DNA from: PCPOR2b sp965220385
GTDB taxonomy: Bacteria > Poribacteria > WGA-4E > PCPOR2b
Length of the DNA: 64,000 nucleotides
Assembly (NCBI GenBank): GCA_965220385.1
Contig: OZ244825.1
Location: 4,650,001 to 4,714,000 of the forward strand
Direction of reading: 5' to 3'
Shown piece by piece: positions 7,276-14,965 of this stretch. The position numbers were made by a program, and so were the translations under genes. Positions within the stretch are counted from its first letter, which is position 1. Each line of letters begins with the position of its first letter. The notes beneath the pieces were generated by a model. The model did no database searches, was not told where the DNA came from, and worked only from the letters and a program-made list of their open reading frames with translations.

Positions 7276-8676
7276 CTATTGCAGATTCTGATGAACTTTT
7301 CTCAATTGACTTCTCTTAATACTGTACTTATTCATTTTACGTCTCAGCGTTGACTCAGGGATACTGAGATGGTCTGCCGCAGTCTTCTGGTCTACACTGT
7401 TTTCAAGCGCGTTTATAATTAAACCTCGCTCATACTCCATAACCCATTCGGTGAGCCCTCTGCTCTCGGCATCAAATTTCCCAACCGAGCCAATCTGGAG
7501 GTCAGCAGCAGAAATCCAATCACCTGTAGCTAAGATTATCGCCTGTTCAATATGGTTTTCCAGTTCACGGACGTTCCCTGGCCATGCGTAGTTCATTAAA
7601 AACACCATTGCCGCTTCCTGAAAGCCTCTGATCTCCTGCGATTTTTGAGAGAGAAAGTGGGTGGCAAGTAGGGGTATATCGGATTTGCGCTCGCGTAACG
7701 GCGGAACGTATAACGGAAAAACGTTGAGGCGATGGTAAAGGTCCTCTCGAAATGTACCTTCTTGGACTGCCTGCTCCAGATTTTTATTCGTCGCTGCAAT
7801 CACTCGGACGTCCACCTCAATGGTCTGCTTGCCACCGAGGCGTTCAAGCTGTCTTTCCTGTAAGACGCGCAGGAACTTTACTTGAGACTCCGCATCCAGT
7901 TCAGCAATTTCATCGAGGAAGATGGTGCCGCGGTTCGCGTCCTCAAATTTTCCACCCTTCCGCCCGGTTGCGCCGGTAAATGCTCCCCGCTCATGTCCGA
8001 AGAGTTCGCTGCCGAGCAGGGCACTGTCTGTTTGTCCGCAAGCAACCGTGACAAAGGGCTGCTTGACTCTGGAACTGTGATGGTGAACCGCTTGGGCGAT
8101 AAGTTCTTTCCCTGTTCCGCTTTCGCCCTGGACGAGAACGGTTGTGTCTGTCGAAGCGACGCGGTCTACACTCTCAAACAGGCGGTGCATGGATTCGGAA
8201 TCTCCAACGATGATTTTGCCGGGTCCGTAGCGATATCCTTTTATGCGGTTAATTTCGGATTGTTGCAGCGCTGCGATTCGGCGTTCTAGCTGCAATTTCT
8301 CATAAGCTTGATTGACTCGGAAGGGGAGTTCGTTGTAGCCTTGCGTTCTCTTCTCAATGAAGTCATAAGCCCCCAGCTTGTGGGCTTTCATCGCATTTTC
8401 TATCGTCCCTTCAACGGTGACAACAATCACTTTGATAGCAGGATTGTGTGCCATAATTTCTTCTATAAATGCAAGTCCTTCTTCACTATCTTGACGCTGT
8501 AATCTCAAATCGAGGAGGATTATATCCGGCTGGAATGACCGTAGTTTATGAGAAGCGATTGACACATCCGTTGCCCTCTCAATCTGATAGCCTAGCGGAA
8601 GCAACCTCGCGCTGTACACGTCTGCGTAGATCTCTTCGTCTTCGACGATGAGGATTTTTCTCGGTTCGTTTGACAT
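7276..8676 (-). CDS. Sigma54-dependent NtrC-family response regulator
   Basis: 466 residues with the full three-domain layout. Residues 1-120 are a receiver: VEDEE acidic pocket at 11-15, phospho-acceptor Asp56 in IILLDLRL, Thr in VVTVEG, Lys in FIEKRT. Residues about 160-390 are an AAA+ sigma54-activation domain with Walker A GESGTGKE, the sigma54-contact loop GAFTGA, Walker B GTIFLDEIAEL and the arginine-finger region FREDLYHRLNVFPL. A C-terminal Fis-type helix-turn-helix follows (KTAADHLSIPESTLRRKMNKY). It activates transcription by remodelling sigma54-RNA polymerase. Its likely partner is the kinase just upstream on the same strand, and a strong target candidate is the sigma54 promoter at 12661. 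A truncated copy of its 3' end lies at 2703-2837. Confidence 0.95.
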   Translation of the reverse strand: MSNEPRKILIVEDEEIYADVYSARLLPLGYQIERATDVSIASHKLRSFQPDIILLDLRLQRQDSEEGLAFIEEIMAHNPAIKVIVVTVEGTIENAMKAHKLGAYDFIEKRTQGYNELPFRVNQAYEKLQLERRIAALQQSEINRIKGYRYGPGKIIVGDSESMHRLFESVDRVASTDTTVLVQGESGTGKELIAQAVHHHSSRVKQPFVTVACGQTDSALLGSELFGHERGAFTGATGRKGGKFEDANRGTIFLDEIAELDAESQVKFLRVLQERQLERLGGKQTIEVDVRVIAATNKNLEQAVQEGTFREDLYHRLNVFPLYVPPLRERKSDIPLLATHFLSQKSQEIRGFQEAAMVFLMNYAWPGNVRELENHIEQAIILATGDWISAADLQIGSVGKFDAESRGLTEWVMEYERGLIINALENSVDQKTAADHLSIPESTLRRKMNKYSIKRSQLRKVHQNLQ

Positions 8677-8708
8677 GATTTAACCCCCAGTAGGGGCAGG
8701 TTTCTTAA

Positions 8709-8790
8709 TCCCGCCTGTCCCGCCTGTCCCGATTTATCGGGGATTTATCGGGCCTGCCCCGCCTGTCCCGCCTGTCCCGATTCATCGGGG
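8709..8790. repeat. Module P cluster between regulator and kinase genes
   Basis: Two CCCGAT-TT/TC-ATCGGG palindromes (8728-8743 and 8776-8790) embedded in repeated cccgcctgtcccg text. It occupies the 180-bp spacer between the kinase stop and the regulator start and could form a strong hairpin in the transcript, possibly affecting regulator expression. Confidence 0.7.
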
Positions 8791-8856
8791 TCTTGTACCT
8801 GCCCAAAAACACAGACAACCCAAACAGAGTAATCACAAGGGTTACCCCGACAGTAG

Positions 8857-11800
8857 TTATACATCTCGCTGTTGTCGCAGTAAAAAAATTGGCAACTCTA
8901 CATAGATGGTTGTTCCAACACCGAGTTTTGACCGAATATCAACCTGTCCGCGGTGTTCATTGATAATTTGCTGTGCAATCCACATGCCTAATCCGGTACC
9001 ACCTCTATCTCTTTTCGTCGAAAAAAGCGGCTTAAAGACATTTTGTAACCCTTCCGCGTCAATACCGCAGCCGGTGTCTTGTATCTCAATCCGGACAATA
9101 TCAACCAGCCGATTCATTCGGAGGGTAAGGGTGCCTCCGGTCTCCTCCATCGATTCACACGCATTAATAACAAGGTTCTCAAATGCTATCCGCAGCTTAT
9201 CTGCATCTCCATGAATGTGGGGGATCGCCGCGTAATCTCTACTCAGCGTGATTTTATGTTCCCAATTCGGATTTCTTTGCAATGTTTCGCGCAGCAGCAC
9301 TTCAATCTCAAGGCGTAGATCAAAAAGTTGAAATTCAGGTTGCGCCGCTGCCTCAAGCAGTTGATTGACCGTCTGACGTGCGTGATTCACCTGTTTTTTA
9401 ATCTCTTGCAAGAATCTGTCCGCGGGATCTTTAGAATGCGTTTCTGTAGGCGTTGGCTCCTCTAACATCGTCAAATTTTCCGAACAGGCTTCGATGATTG
9501 TCAGCGGATTTTTAACGGCATGAGCGAGACTACGAAGTGTATTGGCGTTTCTCTCCGCCTGTTCCCGAGCACTTTGTTCCTGTTGCAACATCCCCTCACG
9601 TAAGTGCTGTGCTTCGCGGCGTCTGACATAGTAACGCCTAGCGAAAACAACGAACAGAACCAGAAATCCTGTAAGGGTCACTATTGAGGGTATAGCGATC
9701 CAGCCGTTGAGATACCATTGCGGCACGACTTTCAAGGTTACGCTTGCGGGAGCAGAGTTGTTCAAATCGCGATCAATCGCCCGCACCTCAAAAATATAGG
9801 GACCCGCTTTTTGAGGTGTCCACGCAAACGCCGTCTCTTTCGTTGGTGGGAGATAAGGATGCACAGCGGCCCCCTCAGTCCTATCAATTTCTTGAATTCT
9901 ATAACGGTACTGCCGTTTCCGTGGGTGGGTTTTGAAGTCGATAGTTTGATATTCAATGGTGACGGTGCTGCCGGCGGTGATAGATAGGATTCTCTCGGAA
10001 GGCGTATATCGCCTATCCGCTCCCATGGACGCAACATTTACAGCTACGATACGAACCGTTGAGGGCACAGTACTGCGACGATAGCGTGTTATACCTTCGG
10101 TCGTTCCGAACCATAAGAACCCGTTTGTGTCTTCGAGAATTGCCGTTACATTGGGGAAGACCAATCCCTCCCGCGTATCCAAAGAACTCCACGCCACTCC
10201 ATCGTACATAGAAACGCCTCCATCAGTGCCAAACCACATCACCCCGTCGGCACTCCGATAGAGGGTGTTGACCTCGTTATCCACCAATCCATCTGTGATT
10301 GTAAAATTGACAAATCGCACCCCATCGGAAGGAGGGGACGCATTGTATCGAGATACACCGCCGTATGTCCCAAACCACAACGTACCATCAGGTGTGGGCA
10401 GGAGATCGTTGACGAAATGAATCGGCAGCCCCTCTGCGCTGGTGAAGTTGACAAACCGGTTTTCATCTTCATGAACTGCGGGATGGTAACGAGACACCCC
10501 ACCGTAGGTCCCAAACCACAGCGTGCCATCGGACCCATCACAAATGGCATGAATGCGGTTGTCCACCAATCCATCTCGGATGGTGAGGTTGAAGAACTGT
10601 TCTCCGTTATACGAAGAAACACCCCCATCGGTGCCAAACCACATCACCCCGTCGGAGGTACGATGGATGGCTCTCACGGTATCGTTGATCAAACCACTTT
10701 CTGTGGTGAAATGAACAAACTGTCTCCCATCAGTATGATGCGCTGGATTGTATCGAGACACGCCGCCATCCGTGCCGAACCACATCGTCCCATCCGCATC
10801 GTGATGGATAGTTCGCACACTGTTATTTGCCAAACCTTCTTGAGTCGTGAGGTTAACAAATCTGCGTCCGTCTGTCCCGAGCACCGGCTGAAGGTCGTAC
10901 CGAGACACCCCGTCCGATGTGCCAAACCATATCGCCCCCTCCGGCACCTGATGGATATCATGAACCCAGTTACTTGCGAGTCCATCTGCCGTAGTGAAGC
11001 TGACAAAGCTACTCCCGTCGTAGGTGGAAACGCCGCCGCCCAATGTCCCAAACCATATCGTCCCATCAGGTGCAGGGTAGATTGCGGCAACAGAGTTATG
11101 TTCCAGATCATCCCCTGTGGTGAAATTAACAACTATCTTTCCGTCGTACCGAGACGCACCCGCTGGCGTACCGAACCACATCACTCCATTCGATGCCCGA
11201 CAAATGGCTTGTACAGGGCTGCCCACTAACCCATCTCGCTCCGTGAGGTGCGTGACAAATTCATTTCCATCGTATACAGAGACACCGCTGTCAGTGCCAA
11301 ACCATAGTTTATTATCAAGAGTGGCACAGATGGCATGAACACGGTTGTCCACCAAGCCATTTTCTTCCGTCAACCGTTTGATAATTTCCTTTCCATCATA
11401 TCCAAACACACCGCTCCCGTGTGTCCCAAACCATAGCAGCCCATCTGAAGTTTGGCAGATAGCGTGGATATGGTCATGTGACAATCCACCTTCCTCCGTT
11501 AAATCAACAATTTTTTTACCGTTGTATCGGGAAACGCCGCCTGCAGTTCCAAGCCACAGCATCTCATCTGCCGTCTGATAAACCGTGTAGACATCGTTAT
11601 GTATCAATCCCTCTTTTTCCGTCAGACTGGTGAAAGTCATCTTGTCGTCCCCACGGGCACCGCCATAGCGAGATACGCCGCCTTGGGTTGCAAACCAGAT
11701 GGTGGTATTGTCTGTGCTATAGATGGAACGGACAAAATTGCTAGCCAATCCGTCCTGAGTTGTGAAGGTGTTGAATCGTTCGCCATCGTATACAGAAACA

Positions 11801-12270
11801 CCGCCGCCATCGGTCCCGAACCACATCACACCATCGGAGGTTCGATAGATCGCAGTGACATCGTTATCCGCTAAACCATCAAGGGTATTATAGTGTTTCC
11901 ACGTCCCTTTTTTGAAAGGACTGAGATGGAAATGCACTTGAAGCCTTTCTCCAGCGATGACCTGATGTGTTTCCCCTTCTACTGGATAGACATATCCCGC
12001 CGGTGTTTGACATCGCACCCGGTACTGTCCCGGTTTCAGGTTAGCGAACGAAAACCTACCCGCTTCGTCGCTCAGCGCTGTGTCAATCACCTCGCCATCT
12101 CTAACGGCTTGGACAAGGACCGCGACATGCGGGGTTGTGTGATCGGGAACAGGCATAAAGATGGTGCCGACGATGTTAATTGGAGCTTCCTGTGATTGGG
12201 CAGCTATCTCCCACACTTCGCATAAAAGTAAAAGCCCAACTAACAGGAACCGTGACAATGCCGGTTTCAT
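8857..12270 (-). CDS. Giant hybrid-type sensor histidine kinase with 14 propeller repeats and a Y_Y_Y domain
   Basis: About 1137 residues from ATG 12270, chosen because GAGAGG lies upstream; a TTG two codons earlier is also open. A signal peptide (FLLVGLLLLCEVWEIAA) is followed by a carboxypeptidase-regulatory/SpaA-like beta domain (GTIFMPVPDHTTPHVAV ... GRFSFANLKPGQYRV). Next come 14 copies of the two-component regulator propeller motif (W-F-G-T-x-G-G-V-S), consistent with two seven-bladed propellers, then a Y_Y_Y domain (YRYRIQEID ... GPYIFEVRAID) and one transmembrane segment (IPSIVTLTGFLVLFVVFA). The cytoplasmic kinase has H-box SLAHAVKNPLT, N-box NLVINACESM, G1 DTGCGID and G2 GGTGLGM. 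There is no C-terminal receiver. It senses an extracytoplasmic ligand and presumably phosphorylates the regulator encoded downstream. The ligand is unknown. Confidence 0.93.
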   Translation of the reverse strand: MKPALSRFLLVGLLLLCEVWEIAAQSQEAPINIVGTIFMPVPDHTTPHVAVLVQAVRDGEVIDTALSDEAGRFSFANLKPGQYRVRCQTPAGYVYPVEGETHQVIAGERLQVHFHLSPFKKGTWKHYNTLDGLADNDVTAIYRTSDGVMWFGTDGGGVSVYDGERFNTFTTQDGLASNFVRSIYSTDNTTIWFATQGGVSRYGGARGDDKMTFTSLTEKEGLIHNDVYTVYQTADEMLWLGTAGGVSRYNGKKIVDLTEEGGLSHDHIHAICQTSDGLLWFGTHGSGVFGYDGKEIIKRLTEENGLVDNRVHAICATLDNKLWFGTDSGVSVYDGNEFVTHLTERDGLVGSPVQAICRASNGVMWFGTPAGASRYDGKIVVNFTTGDDLEHNSVAAIYPAPDGTIWFGTLGGGVSTYDGSSFVSFTTADGLASNWVHDIHQVPEGAIWFGTSDGVSRYDLQPVLGTDGRRFVNLTTQEGLANNSVRTIHHDADGTMWFGTDGGVSRYNPAHHTDGRQFVHFTTESGLINDTVRAIHRTSDGVMWFGTDGGVSSYNGEQFFNLTIRDGLVDNRIHAICDGSDGTLWFGTYGGVSRYHPAVHEDENRFVNFTSAEGLPIHFVNDLLPTPDGTLWFGTYGGVSRYNASPPSDGVRFVNFTITDGLVDNEVNTLYRSADGVMWFGTDGGVSMYDGVAWSSLDTREGLVFPNVTAILEDTNGFLWFGTTEGITRYRRSTVPSTVRIVAVNVASMGADRRYTPSERILSITAGSTVTIEYQTIDFKTHPRKRQYRYRIQEIDRTEGAAVHPYLPPTKETAFAWTPQKAGPYIFEVRAIDRDLNNSAPASVTLKVVPQWYLNGWIAIPSIVTLTGFLVLFVVFARRYYVRRREAQHLREGMLQQEQSAREQAERNANTLRSLAHAVKNPLTIIEACSENLTMLEEPTPTETHSKDPADRFLQEIKKQVNHARQTVNQLLEAAAQPEFQLFDLRLEIEVLLRETLQRNPNWEHKITLSRDYAAIPHIHGDADKLRIAFENLVINACESMEETGGTLTLRMNRLVDIVRIEIQDTGCGIDAEGLQNVFKPLFSTKRDRGGTGLGMWIAQQIINEHRGQVDIRSKLGVGTTIYVELPIFLLRQQRDV

Positions 12271-12578
12271 GGACAAAGCCTCTCTCGATTTTGCGACTTG
12301 ATGGGACTATCATTTTCGCACAAAACGGAATGGATTGGAAATATTTTCGTGCCTATCCTATCAAGGAGCCCCGTGAACATTCCGAGCCTTCATAAGGCTA
12401 ACCACGTATGGACTCAGAACTGGTCTGACACAACAGGAACAACTGTACAAAAAAACAGGTCAAAATGACATATTACTGCGGCGCGCTGATCCAACTGCAA
12501 ACTATGCCATAATGACATACAACGACTAGACGACAAACGGTAAAGCTGTCCGCAAGTTCTTCATTTATAATAGATTCC

Positions 12579-12626
12579 ATCGCTCAAATTTTGCCGAAAC
12601 CCTTATCCTAACAGGGATTGAGCGAT
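12579..12626. promoter_or_regulatory. Inverted repeat, candidate upstream activator site for the sigma54 promoter
   Basis: ATCGCTCAA at 12579-12587 is mirrored by TTGAGCGAT at 12618-12626, with an inner CCCT/AGGG pair. It lies 35-80 bp upstream of the -24 box, within the usual range for enhancer sites of NtrC-type activators. The intergenic region 12271-12747 otherwise shows only the promoter. It has no run of T, so it is not an obvious terminator. Confidence 0.5.
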
Positions 12627-12660
12627 ATTTCCTTTTTCTAATTGACACAAGAAACAGAGT

Positions 12661-12677
12661 TTGGCACAACGCTTGCA
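12661..12677 (+). promoter_or_regulatory. Sigma54 (-24/-12) promoter of hsp20
   Basis: TTGGCACAACGCTTGCA matches the sigma54 consensus TTGGCACR-N4-TTGCA in full. GG at 12663-12664 and GC at 12675-12676 are separated by the required 10 bp. It lies about 70 bp upstream of the hsp20 start, divergent from the kinase gene. With a sigma54 activator encoded 4 kb away, this makes hsp20 a likely target of the two-component system. Confidence 0.85.
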
Positions 12678-12747
12678 CTCTATGAGATCGTCTGAGTTAC
12701 AACGCTCACAAAACTAACCATAAATCAAAAAATTGGAGGAACCAAAA

Positions 12748-13194
12748 ATGAGAAGCCTAGCCACAAGACCAATACAGGACCTTTTTAGCATTCACAATGA
12801 GATGAGTCGATTCTTCGACAACTGGCACAGACCCACACGTTATCGTGCAGAGGGTGAAACTTTGGATTGGATGCCGGTCGTTGATATCTTGGAAGCGAAT
12901 GAACACGTCGAAATCCGTGCCGAAATTCCGGGACTATCTGAAAAGGATGTCCAAGTCTCCGTGACAGATGATGTCCTCACACTCAAAGGCGAAAAAGCGC
13001 AGGAGAGCGAGGAAAACGACCAAAAGTATCATCGTGTTGAACGGAGTTACGGTCGTTTCCAACGGTCTTTCACATTGCCAGCGAATTTGGATCCTGAAGA
13101 CATCAAAGCCAAATTCACGAATGGCGTCCTGACCGTAGCCATCCCAAAAGCAAAAGAGGTTCAACCCAAAGAGATTCAAATCAGTGTCGAATAA
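12748..13194 (+). CDS. Hsp20 small heat-shock protein (alpha-crystallin domain)
   Basis: 148 residues from ATG 12748, preceded by TTGGAGGA at 8 nt. A short N-terminal arm (FSIHNEMSRFFDNW) leads into an alpha-crystallin domain: WMPVVDILEANEHVEIRAEI, PGLSEKDVQVSVTDDVLTLK, YGRFQRSFTLP, GVLTVAIPK. The C-terminal tail carries an I-x-I/V-type element (EIQISVE). It is an ATP-independent holdase chaperone in the cytoplasm. Transcription most likely starts at the sigma54 promoter at 12661, which is unusual for hsp20 genes. A terminator at 13208-13247 separates it from the DegP-like gene, so the protease may be made by read-through or from its own promoter. Confidence 0.93.
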   Translation: MRSLATRPIQDLFSIHNEMSRFFDNWHRPTRYRAEGETLDWMPVVDILEANEHVEIRAEIPGLSEKDVQVSVTDDVLTLKGEKAQESEENDQKYHRVERSYGRFQRSFTLPANLDPEDIKAKFTNGVLTVAIPKAKEVQPKEIQISVE

Positions 13195-13207
13195 TCACTC
13201 GGTTTGC

Positions 13208-13247
13208 AAAAAAGCGTCCTGCGCCTAAACGTAGGACGCTTTTTTTT
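13208..13247 (+). terminator. Rho-independent terminator after hsp20
   Basis: Stem AAAAAGCGTCCT ... AGGACGCTTTTT with a run of eight T residues, starting 13 bp after the hsp20 stop. The symmetry would also allow termination from the other side. Confidence 0.9.
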
Positions 13248-13323
13248 GTTAAACACGCTGTACTTTTTTGAAACTTTCATTTCAATAACGGTGTGTTTTG
13301 AACCAGAAAAGGAGGGTCCAGCA

Positions 13324-14877
13324 ATGTTTAAGTCAACTTCAACCAAATGGACAATTTCACTCGTAGTTATAGCATTAATAATCGCTGTCGGTATAACGAT
13401 AAGCCCAGATAATCCGACATTTACCCCTCAGACTGCAATTGGCCAAACCAATGATAGTCTTAATCAGGACTTTGAATACTTAGAGCGGGCAAATCGTGCA
13501 TTCATCAAAGTGGTAAATCGTGCCAAACCCGCCGTTGTGCAGATTGCAACCACCCGATCTGTCCCAACCCGACAGAATCGGTCCGATCCTTTTAGCGATG
13601 ATTGGTTCGAATTTTGGTTCGGTCCCCGAGAGCGTAGCGAACGGCGAGGTCAAGATGAACCTCAAGAGAGAGAAGAACAGAAAGGGCTTGGATCCGGCGT
13701 TATCGTCAGCGAAGACGGCTACATCTTGACGAACAATCACGTTATTGAAAACGCCGAAGATATTATGGTGGTCCTACCCAACGGACGCGAATATCGGGCA
13801 GAGGTGGTTGGAAAAGATGCAGGTCGCCAAGGGACCGATCTTGCTGTTCTGAAGATTGATGGGAATGATTTACCCATTTTGCCTCTTGGTGACTCGGAAG
13901 ACCTTGAGATCGGAGAGTGGGTAATTGCCATCGGAAGCCCATTCGGACTTGCCCAAACAGTAACACGCGGGATGGTCAGTGCAAAAGGACGCACCTCTCA
14001 TGGTATTGACATCGCGTATACGGACTTTATCCAAACCGACGCCGCAATCAATCGTGGTAACAGCGGCGGCGCGCTCATTAACATCCGTGGTGAGTTAATT
14101 GGCATTAATACCGCAATCGCCACCGGGGGTGGGCTCTCATACGGCAATGTCGGGGTCGGATTCGCGATCCCGATTAATCTCGTAAAACGAGTCATGACCC
14201 AATTAATTGAGAAAGGGGAAGTTGAACGCGGCTGGTTGGGCGTTTCGCTTCAACCTATCGACTACGACTTGGCAGAGAAGTTAAAACTTGAGGAACCGCG
14301 TGGCGCACTGATTCGAGAGGCGTACAAAGGAACGCCAGCACACAAAGCCGGTATCCGCCGTGGGGATGTGATTGTCGAGTTCAATAAGATGACCATCCGT
14401 GATATGAATCATCTCATGCACGTTGTTGCCGAAACAGGCGTTGGCGAAACGGTTGAAGTGAAGGTCAGCCGCAAAGGGGCAGAAAAAGTCCTAAAGGTCA
14501 AGCTTGAAAAACGCACCCCAGAAGTGCTTGATCGGTTAGCTGGTAGGGGCGAACGTTTTGTCCCCGATGAGGCGGATGTAGGAGCGTTCGCAAATATCCA
14601 TGTGCAGGATTTGACCAATGAACTGGCAGCACGATATGGATATGAAGGCGAAAGCGGCGTGATCGTCGCTGCGGTTGAGCGACGCAGCCCCGCTGCAAGA
14701 GCAGGGATTGGTGTCGGCACCTTGATCCAGGAAATTGAAGATGTGGAAATCTCAAACCTGAAGGACTACCGCGAGCGGATCCAAGCAGTTAAAGATCAAC
14801 CAAAGATTCTGCTATACGTCAGGCTGCCAAACAATAGGGGTGCTGCATTCGTCACCCTGGAAAACCGGTCAGACTAA
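13324..14877 (+). CDS. DegP/HtrA-family periplasmic serine protease
   Basis: 517 residues from ATG 13324, which has AAAGGAGGGTCC upstream; a longer in-frame extension to 13204 would run through the terminator and is rejected. An N-terminal signal anchor (TISLVVIALIIAVGITI) precedes a trypsin-like domain with the catalytic triad: His in YILTNNHVIENA, Asp in GTDLAVLKID, Ser in RGNSGGALIN. Two PDZ domains follow: GWLGVSLQP ... AHKAGIRRGDVIVEFN, and a second with AARAGIGVGTLIQEIE. It degrades or refolds damaged exported proteins. Lying downstream of a sigma54-driven hsp20 and next to an envelope sensor kinase, it suggests a combined cytoplasmic and envelope stress response. Confidence 0.95.
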   Translation: MFKSTSTKWTISLVVIALIIAVGITISPDNPTFTPQTAIGQTNDSLNQDFEYLERANRAFIKVVNRAKPAVVQIATTRSVPTRQNRSDPFSDDWFEFWFGPRERSERRGQDEPQEREEQKGLGSGVIVSEDGYILTNNHVIENAEDIMVVLPNGREYRAEVVGKDAGRQGTDLAVLKIDGNDLPILPLGDSEDLEIGEWVIAIGSPFGLAQTVTRGMVSAKGRTSHGIDIAYTDFIQTDAAINRGNSGGALINIRGELIGINTAIATGGGLSYGNVGVGFAIPINLVKRVMTQLIEKGEVERGWLGVSLQPIDYDLAEKLKLEEPRGALIREAYKGTPAHKAGIRRGDVIVEFNKMTIRDMNHLMHVVAETGVGETVEVKVSRKGAEKVLKVKLEKRTPEVLDRLAGRGERFVPDEADVGAFANIHVQDLTNELAARYGYEGESGVIVAAVERRSPAARAGIGVGTLIQEIEDVEISNLKDYRERIQAVKDQPKILLYVRLPNNRGAAFVTLENRSD

Positions 14878-14908
14878 AAGAGACAGACGTAACCTGCTTC
14901 ACAAACTA

Positions 14909-14952
14909 GAGAGGAGATGGATCCGCAAGGGTTCGTCTCCTCTTTTTTTTAT
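14909..14952 (+). terminator. Rho-independent terminator after the DegP-like gene
   Basis: Stem AGAGGAGATGGATCC - GCAA - GGGTTCGTCTCCTCT (with G-U pairs) followed by eight T residues. It lies between two convergent genes. Confidence 0.85.
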
Positions 14953-14965
14953 GGACACCACCCGC

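Noticed and set aside
10417..11229. Long plus-strand ORFs opposite the sensor kinase
   Set aside because: They are shadows of the repetitive propeller coding sequence on the minus strand and have no ribosome sites.
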